Positions 8,242-17,155 are shown, counted from the stretch's first letter. The stretch is 64,000 nt of DNA from Bacteroidota bacterium (GCA_023428755.1 JAEYWX010000005.1:1-64000), one strand, 5' to 3'. Made by a program: numbers and translations. The notes: generated by a model not told the origin, from the letters alone.

Positions 8242-8737
8242 GTTACTTGAGTTTTTTGTTTCAGGGATGATATTACCCCCGCACTCGGTAGTACCATTAA
8301 CTCATGTATTCATTGCAGTCTTTATTAGCACCCTGGTTATTTTAGTTTTGCCGCCGCTGCCGCACAGTGGCGGCTTGTTTACCTGTGTAATTGAATACAC
8401 TTCAAAAATTGAGTTGTGAAAAAGGAAAGAAAAAATCAGGATATCAAAGATCTGATATTAAGTTACGATAATTCTACAGTGAGATAGTTTCTAAGTTGTC
8501 AACATGGGGGAATATTGTTAGCAACAGTTTATTTTGAACCACGAAGACTCAAAGAGCAAAAAGCAACACAAAGTATTTTTTCGTGTCCATTCGTGTAATT
8601 CGTGACTTTCATCTGCGTCCATCAGCGTCCATCCGTGGCCCCCATGATTTTTTCGTAATATCCGTGGCGCTGTTCATATAATTCGTGTCGCATCTCTGCC
8701 CAACTTGTTTTATATTCCCGTTCCAAAACAATACAGC
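8242..8737. other. intergenic region between retron unit and Asp-box protein gene
   Basis: 496 bases without a convincing gene. 8299-8415 holds the candidate retron RNA. 8441-8458 holds another small hairpin (ATATCA-6 nt-TGATAT). 8535-8700 is filled with short degenerate repeats of the form TTCGTGT and GCGTCCAT, which look like decayed intergenic repeats. A plus-strand ORF of 71 codons at 8204-8419 lies antisense to the retron RNA and is not supported. Confidence 0.6.
8299..8415 (-). ncRNA. candidate retron msr-msd RNA
   Basis: Nested inverted repeats lie upstream of the RT unit. The outer arms are AACTCA (8299-8304) with TGAGTT (8410-8415). Next are TGTATTCA (8305-8312) with TGAATACA (8392-8399), with a bulge of 10 nt on one side. 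Inside is a GC-rich 10-bp hairpin at 8350-8374 (GCCGCCGCTG / CAGTGGCGGC, 5-nt loop). An outer stem enclosing a strong hairpin is how retron RNAs are built. However, the space for msr stem-loops is short and I cannot place the branching G, so the boundaries are uncertain. Confidence 0.35.
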
Positions 8738-11700
8738 ATGCAGAAAATTCTTGTAGCTGCTCTTTTACTTACTACAGCAGCAGCTAACGCACAATCAAAA
8801 CCCGATACAGCAAAGGTTGATCTCAACAAACAATTTTCATCTGTGAAGTGGCGCAGTATTGGTCCTTTCCGTGGGGGAAGATCGAATTGCGGTACCGGTG
8901 TACCCGGCGACATCAATACCTATTACATGGGTACAACAGGTGGTGGTTTGTGGAAGACCGATGATCTTGGTTTAAACTGGACAAACATTTCGGATGGTTA
9001 TTTTAAAACAGGAAGTGTGGGAGCAGTGGCTGTTCCGGAGAGCGATGCCAACGTTGTGTATGTAGGTATGGGCGAACATGCGGTGCGTGGTGTAATGACG
9101 CATCACGGTGATGGTGTGTACAAGAGTACTGATGCAGGCAAGACATGGAAACAGATGGGGCTTGAAGCCACACAACATATTGCACGCATTGTGGTGCATC
9201 CAAAAGATCCCAACACATTACTTGTAGCAGCGCAAGGTGCATTGTACAGCAAGAGTAAAGAGCGTGGAATTTATAAAAGCACTGATGGTGGCGCAACCTG
9301 GAAGAATGTATTATTTGTAAATGAGAATACAGGTTGTAATGAATTGAGTATGGACATGAACAATCCACGCATCATTTATGCATCGATGTGGGAGCATGGC
9401 CGCAAACCCTGGCAGGTGATCAGTGGCGGTGCAGGAAGTGGATTGTATAAAAGTGTGGATGGTGGCGATACATGGCAGAAGTTAACAACAGGCTTGCCTG
9501 CTGAAATGGGGAAGATGTCCATTGCCGTTAGCCGTTCGAATCCTGAGAAAGTGTATGCGTTGATTGAAAGCGATAGCGAAAAAGAAGCTGGTGGTTTATT
9601 TGTGAGTAATAATGCCGGGGCAAGCTGGAGCAGGATTACCAACGATCATCGGCTCATCCAACGTGCATGGTATTATATTGAACTCTTTATCGATCCCAAT
9701 AATGATCAAACCATTTATGTATTAAGTGCGCCTGCATTGCGTTCGAGAGATGGTGGTAAAACTTGGGAAAACTTAAGTGGTACACATGGCGATTACCATG
9801 ATCTCTGGATCAATCCAAAGAATTCAAACAACATGATCATCAGCAACGATGGTGGTTGTGCCGTGTCTGTGAACTTTGGTAAAACATGGAGTCCGCAAAA
9901 TCAAATGCCCACTGCACAGTTCTACCGCATCAATGTCGATAACCAGTTTCCGTATCGCATTTATGGCGGTCAGCAGGATAATACATCGGTATCTATTCCG
10001 CATCGTTCGTTTGGAGGCAGTTCTATTACCGCCAGCGATTGGGAAGCATCAGCAGGTGGTGAGAGTGCGTTTCTTGCATTCGACCCTAACGATCCACGTT
10101 TTGTATTGGGCGGGAGTTACCAGGGAACCATTGAAGTACTCGATACAAAAGCAAAAGTAAGTACCAACATTATGCCGGCGCCGATTCAGTATCTCGGACA
10201 GGATGCAAAAGATATCAGGTACCGTTACAACTGGAATGCGCCTATCATCTGGAGCAAGCATGAGCCAAACACATATTATCATGGTGCACAGGTATTGTTG
10301 AAGACAACTGATATGGGTCGTACCTGGAAAGAAGTATCACCCGATCTTACACGAAACGAAAAAGAAAAGCAAGGCAAGGGTGGTGTACCGTATACCAACG
10401 AAGCAGTAGGAGCAGAAAACTATGGTACACTGGCATACGTTATGGAGTCGCCGCACGAAAAAGGCGTGATCTACACCGGCAGTGATGATGGTTATGTGTA
10501 TGTAACAAAAAACGGTGGTGCTACATGGAGAAACATTACACCTGCTGGTTTGCAGGAATGTTTGATCAATGCCATTGAAGTATCTCCACACGATAAAGCA
10601 ACCGTGTACATTGCTACTACACGTTATAAGTTTAACGATCATACCCCCGGTTTATACAAATCAACCGACTATGGTAAAACATGGACGAAGATCAACAACG
10701 GTATTGCCAACAATGCGTTTACACGTGTAGTGCGTGAAGATGATGTGCGGAAAGATCTGTTGTATGCAGGAACAGAGTTGGGTGTGTATTTATCGTTTGA
10801 TGGCGGCAGGAACTGGCAACCGTTTCAATTGAATTTACCTGTTACACCTATCACCGATCTGCGAGTACACAAAGGCGATTTGATCGCTGCAACATCGGGC
10901 CGCAGCTTTTGGGTATTGGATGAGATTCATGTAGTACGCCAGTACAACAAAGAGCAAACAGGTTTACAATTGTACAAACCCGAAGATGCCTACATCGCTA
11001 ATGGTTACAGTGCCATGAATGCAGCCAACTCTACAGGAACTGCACGTGGTGCAGGCGTTAATCCTGCCAATGGTGTAGTGTTGTATTACAACTTACCTGA
11101 GTTGAAAGAAACGGATACTGTAACAACAACGATTACAGATGCAAACGGAACAGTCATCCGCAGTTTCAGTTCGGTAGCAGAGAATGCAGCGTATTACGAT
11201 GGTGCACCGCCTGCGAACCCAACCCTCAGCAAACAAAAAGGATTGAATCGTTTTGTGTGGGATATGCGCTTTGCAACTATGCCAGGTATTCCGAATGTGT
11301 ATATCGAAAGCAGTTATGCAGGACACAAAGCCATACCCGGTACATACACCGTTACTATGAAAGCAGGAGCACAGCAAACCACCACCAATGCAGTGATCTT
11401 GATGAATCCATTATATCCAACCACTGCTGCCGAATACAGCGCTTACGATGCGTTTATGCGTGCTGCTGAAAGTGAAGTAACGTTGATGCATAACCTTGTA
11501 AACAATCTGAACGGTAAACGTTTGCAGCTGGATGAACTGATCAAAAACTTAACCGATGCAAAATATGCGGCTTTGAAAAAAGAAGTCGACTCGTTAAGCA
11601 AAGACATGAAAGCATGGGATGAAGACATGGTGCAGCGCAAGAGCAAAGCGTATGATGATGTAGAGAATTTCCCCAATAAGTTTACAGCCAATTACCTGTT

Positions 11701-11878
11701 CATGATCAACCAGACGGAAAGCGATATTCCCCGTGTAAACCAACCGAGCATTGATCTGAAAAAAGAATACGATGCACAATGGGCTGTGTTGAAACAACGT
11801 GCCGATGCATTGCAGACACGATTAGCATCGTTGAATAAAAAGCTGAGTGAAGCAGGAGTAGGAGCGGTGTGGAAGTAA
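8738..11878 (+). CDS. exported sortilin/VPS10-like Asp-box (BNR) repeat protein
   Basis: Large exported protein (1046 aa) with signal peptide MQKILVAALLLTTAAANAQ. At least ten Asp-box motifs of the form S-x-D-x-G-x-T-W are spread over the first two thirds (for example KSTDAGKTW, KSTDGGATW, KSVDGGDTW, RSRDGGKTW, TKNGGATW, KSTDYGKTW), predicting two or more beta-propellers as in sortilin-like and BNR glycosidase-type proteins. The C-terminal part (about 780-1046) ends in a helical, charged region. The start at 8738 is chosen because it begins the signal peptide. Asp-boxes are structural and no catalytic site is recognisable, so an enzymatic role is not proven. Confidence 0.88.
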   Translation: MQKILVAALLLTTAAANAQSKPDTAKVDLNKQFSSVKWRSIGPFRGGRSNCGTGVPGDINTYYMGTTGGGLWKTDDLGLNWTNISDGYFKTGSVGAVAVPESDANVVYVGMGEHAVRGVMTHHGDGVYKSTDAGKTWKQMGLEATQHIARIVVHPKDPNTLLVAAQGALYSKSKERGIYKSTDGGATWKNVLFVNENTGCNELSMDMNNPRIIYASMWEHGRKPWQVISGGAGSGLYKSVDGGDTWQKLTTGLPAEMGKMSIAVSRSNPEKVYALIESDSEKEAGGLFVSNNAGASWSRITNDHRLIQRAWYYIELFIDPNNDQTIYVLSAPALRSRDGGKTWENLSGTHGDYHDLWINPKNSNNMIISNDGGCAVSVNFGKTWSPQNQMPTAQFYRINVDNQFPYRIYGGQQDNTSVSIPHRSFGGSSITASDWEASAGGESAFLAFDPNDPRFVLGGSYQGTIEVLDTKAKVSTNIMPAPIQYLGQDAKDIRYRYNWNAPIIWSKHEPNTYYHGAQVLLKTTDMGRTWKEVSPDLTRNEKEKQGKGGVPYTNEAVGAENYGTLAYVMESPHEKGVIYTGSDDGYVYVTKNGGATWRNITPAGLQECLINAIEVSPHDKATVYIATTRYKFNDHTPGLYKSTDYGKTWTKINNGIANNAFTRVVREDDVRKDLLYAGTELGVYLSFDGGRNWQPFQLNLPVTPITDLRVHKGDLIAATSGRSFWVLDEIHVVRQYNKEQTGLQLYKPEDAYIANGYSAMNAANSTGTARGAGVNPANGVVLYYNLPELKETDTVTTTITDANGTVIRSFSSVAENAAYYDGAPPANPTLSKQKGLNRFVWDMRFATMPGIPNVYIESSYAGHKAIPGTYTVTMKAGAQQTTTNAVILMNPLYPTTAAEYSAYDAFMRAAESEVTLMHNLVNNLNGKRLQLDELIKNLTDAKYAALKKEVDSLSKDMKAWDEDMVQRKSKAYDDVENFPNKFTANYLFMINQTESDIPRVNQPSIDLKKEYDAQWAVLKQRADALQTRLASLNKKLSEAGVGAVWK

Positions 11879-11883
11879 AGTTG

Positions 11884-11918
11884 AGCCGATAGCCGATAGT
11901 GTAAAGTTGATAGTAGAA
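11884..11918. repeat. degenerate heptad tandem repeat
   Basis: Five consecutive 7-mers just after the Asp-box gene: AGCCGAT, AGCCGAT, AGTGTAA, AGTTGAT, AGTAGAA. The same period occurs at 15873-15900, 33675-33716 and 63421-63462. Confidence 0.55.
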
Positions 11919-11950
11919 ACCCCGACAGAGTTGCTGAACCTGTCGGGGTT
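11918..11950 (+). terminator. intrinsic terminator of the Asp-box gene
   Basis: Stem of 11 bp, AACCCCGACAG / CTGTCGGGGTT, with an 11-nt loop, running into TTTTG, 40 bases after the stop codon. It lies between convergent genes and may also act on the minus strand. Confidence 0.8.
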
Positions 11951-12010
11951 TTGTTTGTGATAGAATTTTGAAAGTACCAACAAGATGCTTCCGCCGTTAC
12001 TAGAATAAGT

Positions 12011-12853
12011 TTACTGCTTTACAAAGCGCAACGAAGTTGTAGCTGTTTTAAGAATATATACACCCTGTGATAATGATGCAATATCCAGTTGTGTTGCGCC
12101 GTATTGTAAACGCATAACCTTTACAAGTTGTCCGTTGCTGTTTATAAGTTGTGCGTCCTGGATTATGGGGCTGGTTATTACAAGCTGGCTTCCAAATTGT
12201 ACAGCCTTGAAGCTTGCGGCAGTGGCAGATGTTTTGATTGCTTTTATGCTGCTGTAGCTGCTGCTGCCATCTTTATCAACCATTTTTAAACGGTAAAATA
12301 GAACGGAAGATGGCGGCGCATCTTTGTGCTCAGCCGAATAAGTACCAGCTCCGCTTCCTTTTGCTGTTACCTGTGGCAGCGAAACAAACTGACGTGCATC
12401 GTTGCTGAACTGTGGTTCAAAATACGATGTGTTGTACTCGTCGGTTGTGGTCCACTGCAATCGCACCTGGCCGTTAGTCATTGCTGTTAGCAGAAACTCA
12501 TTTAATGTAAGTGGTAAGGCTGAAGCATAGGTTGCCTGAATGTATAGCCTTTTTACTGTGCCTCCACAGGGGTCGCCAAATACTGCATTCGTTGCGTTAA
12601 TGGAAGCTGAATTTTGTCCTAAAAAGGCAGCCTCTACGATGCTTGCACTATTGGACGCATGGCAGCCGCCAAGTGTAAAGCCACCGCAGGTTCCATTGGG
12701 CGTGCCGTAACTGGCAAATGTTATTGAGTTGATGACAAAACCGGAAGGTGCAGTAAGTGTAACTGTTCCTCCTTCATTTGCGATGCCACAAATGGTCTGT
12801 GCCTGGGTGTAGGCATTACATAAAAGCAGCAATGCTGCAATTGTTTTTCTCAT
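12011..12853 (-). CDS. T9SS-exported protein with SUEL-type (galactose/rhamnose-binding) lectin domain
   Basis: Exported protein of 280 aa. The signal peptide is MRKTIAALLLLCNAYTQA. Residues about 20-108 form a SUEL-type lectin domain: an early Cys, the ASYGTPNGTC stretch, GGCHASNSASIVEAA, then FGDPCGGTVKRLYI, which closely follows the family pattern ending in FGDPCxGTxKYL. A middle beta-rich segment follows. The last about 75 residues form a type IX secretion sorting domain (GQLVKVMRL, LSQGVYILK, ending FVKQ). It would bind galactose- or rhamnose-type sugars at or outside the cell surface (inference). It is a single gene convergent with the Asp-box gene. Confidence 0.85.
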   Translation of the reverse strand: MRKTIAALLLLCNAYTQAQTICGIANEGGTVTLTAPSGFVINSITFASYGTPNGTCGGFTLGGCHASNSASIVEAAFLGQNSASINATNAVFGDPCGGTVKRLYIQATYASALPLTLNEFLLTAMTNGQVRLQWTTTDEYNTSYFEPQFSNDARQFVSLPQVTAKGSGAGTYSAEHKDAPPSSVLFYRLKMVDKDGSSSYSSIKAIKTSATAASFKAVQFGSQLVITSPIIQDAQLINSNGQLVKVMRLQYGATQLDIASLSQGVYILKTATTSLRFVKQ

Positions 12854-13087
12854 AATGTAAAATTTGGGTAGTAAGTTTTTATCGAGTGCTTTGGTTAAGC
12901 AATGATGTGTGCAAATATCGGTTCATAAATGATATAAGTGCACAAAAAAAGTCCCGAACACTTGTTAATAAGATTTGCTGTACTCACTTTTTCTCACTTC
13001 AAATTGAATTGGCTCAACAACTGTATGTGTTTTGTAATAATCGAACGAATCGTACATTTATTACTTTAAATCTTAACCTTATTTATC

Positions 13088-13663
13088 ATGAGCAAAAGTA
13101 GTCAACCCAAAAAGAAGTTGCCGGCATCACAACAGAAGGAGTTGCTGACAATCTTGCAAAACCGCTTCAAAAAAAACAGCAAACGTCACAAAAGCATTCA
13201 ATGGGCAAATGTGCAGGTGAAACTGGAAGCGAATCCGGAAAAATTATGGTCGCTTAATGAAATGGAACAAACAGGCGGTGAACCCGATGTAGTTGGGTTT
13301 GATAAAAAAACAGGTGAGTATATTTTCTATGATTGTTCGCCTGAAAGCCCGAAAGAACGCAGAAGTATTTGTTACGATCATGAAGCATTGGAAAAGCGGA
13401 AAGAAAACAAGCCGGCCAACAGTGCCGTGCAAATGGCAACCGATATGGGTGTTGAACTTTTAACCGAAGAGCAATACCGGGAGTTACAACAGTTGGGTGA
13501 ATTCGACTTGAAAACATCGAGCTGGGTAAAAACTCCCGCCGATATCCGAAAGCTCAACGGTGCTTTGTTCTGCGACAGGCGATACAACACCGTGTTTTTG
13601 TATCACAACGGAGCCGAGTCATACTACGCTGCAAGAGGCTTCCGTGCCCTGCTGCGTGTATGA
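13088..13663 (+). CDS. DUF4256 family protein
   Basis: Soluble protein of 191 aa matching the DUF4256 family in length and sequence style (LQNRFKKNSKRHKSIQW, LWSLNEMEQTGGEPDVVG, FYDCSPESPKERRSICYD). The function is unknown. The basic N-terminus (MSKSSQPKKKLP) has no signal peptide, so it is cytoplasmic. Upstream, TACATTTA at about 13053 resembles a -7 box. It is transcribed in the same direction as the CDGSH gene but separated by 130 bases. Confidence 0.85.
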   Translation: MSKSSQPKKKLPASQQKELLTILQNRFKKNSKRHKSIQWANVQVKLEANPEKLWSLNEMEQTGGEPDVVGFDKKTGEYIFYDCSPESPKERRSICYDHEALEKRKENKPANSAVQMATDMGVELLTEEQYRELQQLGEFDLKTSSWVKTPADIRKLNGALFCDRRYNTVFLYHNGAESYYAARGFRALLRV

Positions 13664-13793
13664 GCTGAGGCATATTCATTTGCCCGGCAAAACATTTCAG
13701 CCAATCAATTGTTGAATTCAATGCAGCATTCAACTTTCCGTTGTAATGTTGCAGCAATTTTTTATACTAATCATTCGTAAAGACAAAAAGCAA

Positions 13794-14021
13794 ATGGCAG
13801 CAACAAAAATTACAGTTAACAGCAATGGTTCATTGAAAGTGGAAGGCGATTTTGAAGTAGTGGATAAAAGCGGTGCAGTGTATAATCTGCAGGGCAGGGA
13901 AATTATTTCGTTTTGCCGTTGTGGTTTGTCGAAGAACAAACCATTTTGTGATGGTTCGCACAAAGGTCATTTTGAACACGATGCAGTAGCCTTTGATCTT
14001 CCGCCAAAGAAAACCTCCTGA
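13794..14021 (+). CDS. CDGSH iron-sulfur domain protein
   Basis: Small protein (75 aa) with one CDGSH motif: CRCGLSKNKPFCDGSH near residues 41-56. The three Cys and one His bind a labile 2Fe-2S cluster, as in mitoNEET-type proteins. No membrane anchor or signal is present, so it is cytoplasmic. The start at 13794 (MAATKITVNS) is preferred; an upstream in-frame ATG would add 16 residues with no family support. It probably acts in redox or Fe-S handling, but the partner is unknown. Confidence 0.9.
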   Translation: MAATKITVNSNGSLKVEGDFEVVDKSGAVYNLQGREIISFCRCGLSKNKPFCDGSHKGHFEHDAVAFDLPPKKTS

Positions 14022-14072
14022 TGAGTGAATTGCAGAAAGTTTGTTTTTGTATCTTACTGAGAAATCAGTTGG

Positions 14073-14900
14073 GTGCAAACACGCTTTTATATACCACATC
14101 CATTGCTGCAGGAGTTTGTGCAGTGTATCATGCTGGTGCATGCAAAGGTGGATGCTGATGCACCAGCCGTAATCTGTCCCTATCCGCCCACCCCACAAAA
14201 TTCCCTGTTCTTTTATATCAACGACCGCATTAAAGTACAATTGGAAGGAACTGATTCGTTTATTGAACAGCCCCGCAGTGTACTTGTTGGCCCGCAGTTG
14301 AACCGTGTGCGTATTGATGTGGATCATGATCACAAAGCGGTACGTGTAGGATTCCATCCCGGCGGATTACATCGTTTGCTGGGCTTATCATTGGCCGATA
14401 TGATTGATGGAAGCTATGATGCAGAAGATGTGTTTGGCGCAGAAATGAGAGAAGTGAATAACAAGTTACAGGAGGCAGATGGATTTGATGCGATCAAAGA
14501 TGTGGTGGAACAGTTCCTGTTACAAAATGCAAGATCTTTAAAACAATTATTGCCGTTTGATAAAGCCATGCTGGCATTGGTGAACAGCGATGGGATTGTT
14601 CCCATTGAAAAAATTGCTTCGATGGCCAGCCTCAGTTTACGTCAGTTTGAGCGGGTAAGCAAGGAACGTATCGGCTTACCCCCGAAATTATTTGCACGAA
14701 TCATTCGTTTTTCAAAAGCCTACCGTCTGCGTGAAAATCATCCCGATATCAGCTGGACAAAGATTGCTTATGAATGCAATTATTTTGATCAAATGCATCT
14801 CATCCGTGATTTCAAACAGTTTGCAGGTGTTGCTCCCGGCATCATTGAAAAAGAACTCAACGGGTTACCCATTCGGCTGCAGGCATCGCTTCGTCTCTGA
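14073..14900 (+). CDS. AraC-family transcriptional regulator
   Basis: Regulator of 275 aa with a GTG start. The N-terminal about 150 residues form a DUF6597-like sensing domain (CPYPPTPQNSLFFYIND, VGFHPGGLHRLLG). The C-terminal about 100 residues carry the two helix-turn-helix units of the AraC family: VPIEKIASMASLSLRQFERV then ISWTKIAYECNYFDQMHLIR and DFKQFAGVAPG. The ligand and targets are unknown. The neighbouring CDGSH gene is 51 bases upstream on the same strand. Confidence 0.9.
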   Translation: MQTRFYIPHPLLQEFVQCIMLVHAKVDADAPAVICPYPPTPQNSLFFYINDRIKVQLEGTDSFIEQPRSVLVGPQLNRVRIDVDHDHKAVRVGFHPGGLHRLLGLSLADMIDGSYDAEDVFGAEMREVNNKLQEADGFDAIKDVVEQFLLQNARSLKQLLPFDKAMLALVNSDGIVPIEKIASMASLSLRQFERVSKERIGLPPKLFARIIRFSKAYRLRENHPDISWTKIAYECNYFDQMHLIRDFKQFAGVAPGIIEKELNGLPIRLQASLRL

Positions 14901-14963
14901 TGTCGTTTTTGTACTATTTTTCATTGGTTGGTTACACGAGTTTTACAGCATAAATCAATTGTT

Positions 14964-15866
14964 ATGTTACTTAAGTCTCATTTTTTTGTACTCTGCTTCC
15001 TGTTGGCTGCACAAACTGTGTTGGCCCAGAATTTTGACAAACTGCAAGCTCTGGAAAATAAAACCATCCGGGTGTATCATAGTGACGGACAATCGCAACG
15101 GGCAACATTGATTACACAACGGGTGGAAAAAGCAATCGCATTTCATGAGCAATTACTCAGGTTTCGTCCTACGGTTACATTGTTAGTGCTTACTGCTGCG
15201 GACTGGAGCAGCTATACCAATTTTCCGGTGTATGGCATGCCGCATTATAACGATGAGCAAACCCTGATTGTGGCGGCAGAAGATAATCCCTTCTGGAAAA
15301 GTTTTATTCCGCCTTTAGAGAAATTGCCTGCCGGGTTGCGCACACAAATTGAAACAACTTACCGTAACAGCAAAGGCGAGTTGAGCATGGAAGCTTTTTT
15401 TGATTTGCTTGCATTGCATGAACTGGGGCATGCATTTCATCAGCAGGGAGGGTTAACCATGCAGCGGAAGTGGATGGGAGAGTTGTTCTGTAATATTTTA
15501 CTGCACACCTATATTGCAGAAAAGGAACCGGCACAACTTCCGGCATTAACTGTGTTTCCGAATATGGTAATTGCGGGCGGAACGGCAGGGTATAAATACA
15601 CCAGTCTGCTGGACCTGGAAGAACGTTACAATGAGATAGGGCAGTTCCATGCAAAAAATTATGGATGGTATCAAAGTCGCTGGCATAAAGCCGCAGGAGA
15701 AATGTATGATGCAGATGGTAAACAACTGATGCTGCAATTGTGGAAAGCATTGCAACAGCAAAAAACAAAACTGACCGATGATGCGTTGCTGCTGTTCCTC
15801 TACAACGCTGGCGCTAAATCTGTTGCAGATATGGTGCGTTACTGGGAACGGGACATGAAGAAGTGA
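14964..15866 (+). CDS. exported protein with HExxH zinc-protease motif
   Basis: Exported protein (300 aa after choosing the ATG at 14964, which begins the signal peptide MLLKSHFFVLCFLLAAQTVLA). It contains HELGHAFHQQGG near residue 155 and, about 18 residues on, GELFCN, which could supply a third zinc-ligand Glu as in gluzincins. The rest is not similar to a family I can name. It is a likely periplasmic metallopeptidase, but proteolysis is inferred from the motif alone. A heptad repeat tract follows the stop codon. Confidence 0.75.
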   Translation: MLLKSHFFVLCFLLAAQTVLAQNFDKLQALENKTIRVYHSDGQSQRATLITQRVEKAIAFHEQLLRFRPTVTLLVLTAADWSSYTNFPVYGMPHYNDEQTLIVAAEDNPFWKSFIPPLEKLPAGLRTQIETTYRNSKGELSMEAFFDLLALHELGHAFHQQGGLTMQRKWMGELFCNILLHTYIAEKEPAQLPALTVFPNMVIAGGTAGYKYTSLLDLEERYNEIGQFHAKNYGWYQSRWHKAAGEMYDADGKQLMLQLWKALQQQKTKLTDDALLLFLYNAGAKSVADMVRYWERDMKK

Positions 15867-15872
15867 GAAGAA

Positions 15873-15900
15873 AGCTGTGAGCCGTTAGCTGCGAGCTATG
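15873..15900. repeat. degenerate heptad tandem repeat
   Basis: Four contiguous 7-mers: AGCTGTG, AGCCGTT, AGCTGCG, AGCTATG, starting 6 bases after the stop of the HExxH gene. Confidence 0.6.
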
Positions 15901-16053
15901 GGCAAACGGGCCACTTTGCTAACTTGAATTACGAATGCAGCGAAAGTTACTGTTTCACTTTCTTTCCACAGTTGGTTTGTTCATTCACTTCCGTTCATTT
16001 ATTATTTTATTTTCGGCGCCCGAATTGGGGTGATACACGAAAATTAAAATGGA

Positions 16054-17097
16054 ATGAATATAAGCCAGGCTACTATTGAACAGTTATCAATTCATCTGGT
16101 AGGAAACAAGGTAAATGAAACAGAACCGCAATTATCCAACCGTTCGCTGGAATTGAATGATGAGTTACGGTTGGTATTGAATAATTACTTCGTTCAACCG
16201 TTTACCAAAGTGCACGGCTTTGAGCAATTCACCCATCCATCCGGTTTGCAGTACAATACTTGCTATGCCATCCTGCAGCAGATGTTTACAGCCGGCAATG
16301 ATTTTCATCGCTCATCGGTTGAGTTAGCAAATTTTTTGTTCGATCGTTCCGCACATCCCCTCATTAAGAAAGGTGAATTTTATGTGGTATATTTCAAAGA
16401 CATCATTTTTGAAAACCAAAATGTGGATGCCGTTGGTTTGTTTAAGTCAGAGACAAAAGACAAATTCATTCGTGTACAACAGCAGCAACAATTGTTTGAG
16501 CTGGAAGTGGAAGAAGGTATCAATATTCATAAACTCGACAAAGGTGCTCTGATCCTGAACGATGCAGTAGAAGAGGGTTTTCGAGTATTGTCCATCGATC
16601 ATACCAACAAATCAAATGAAGCCCGTTACTGGTTGCATGATTTTCTGGGTTTGCGTCCGGCATCCGACAGTTATCATACCACGCAAAACTTTCTTACACT
16701 TACGAAGCAATACATCACCGATGCCATGAAGGAAGATTTCCAGGTGAGCAGAGCCGACCAGGCCGATTACCTGAATCGTTCGGTAGATTATTTTAAATCG
16801 CAGGAGCAGTTCAATGAAAAAGAGTTTGCAACGGAAGTGTTTGGACATGATTCCGTGATCGACTCTTTTAATAAATTCAAAGATGGATACATGCGTGAAA
16901 AAGAACTGGAGATTGCTGAGGATTTTACAATATCAGCGAATGCTGTAAAAAAACAGGCACGTGTGTTTAAAAGTGTACTGAAGCTTGATCGTAATTTTCA
17001 TATTTATATTCATGGCGATAAGAGTTTAATTGAACAGGGCTACGATGAACGGACAGGGAAAAAATATTACAAGATCTATTTTGATGAAGAACGCTAA
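16054..17097 (+). CDS. nucleoid-associated protein, NdpA/YejK family
   Basis: Protein of 347 aa similar over its length to the nucleoid-associated NdpA (37-kDa) family. Characteristic stretches are the opening AxIEQLSIHLVGNK, GEFYVVYFKDIIFEN near 110, and RYWLHDFLGLRPASDSY near 190. It is cytoplasmic and expected to bind DNA, though the cellular role of the family is poorly known. It is followed after 58 bases by a small ORF on the same strand. Confidence 0.85.
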   Translation: MNISQATIEQLSIHLVGNKVNETEPQLSNRSLELNDELRLVLNNYFVQPFTKVHGFEQFTHPSGLQYNTCYAILQQMFTAGNDFHRSSVELANFLFDRSAHPLIKKGEFYVVYFKDIIFENQNVDAVGLFKSETKDKFIRVQQQQQLFELEVEEGINIHKLDKGALILNDAVEEGFRVLSIDHTNKSNEARYWLHDFLGLRPASDSYHTTQNFLTLTKQYITDAMKEDFQVSRADQADYLNRSVDYFKSQEQFNEKEFATEVFGHDSVIDSFNKFKDGYMREKELEIAEDFTISANAVKKQARVFKSVLKLDRNFHIYIHGDKSLIEQGYDERTGKKYYKIYFDEER

Positions 17098-17155
17098 TCG
17101 GCATCAGCTGTGTATCGCTTTTCATACAATACATTTGTTCCATTAAAACAACCGT

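Noticed and set aside
8204..8419. 71-codon plus-strand ORF over the candidate retron RNA
   Set aside because: It overlaps the 71-codon minus-strand ORF and the hairpins, and its codon use looks random.
13830..14357. 175-codon minus-strand ORF
   Set aside because: It is antisense to the CDGSH and AraC genes, both with strong motifs.
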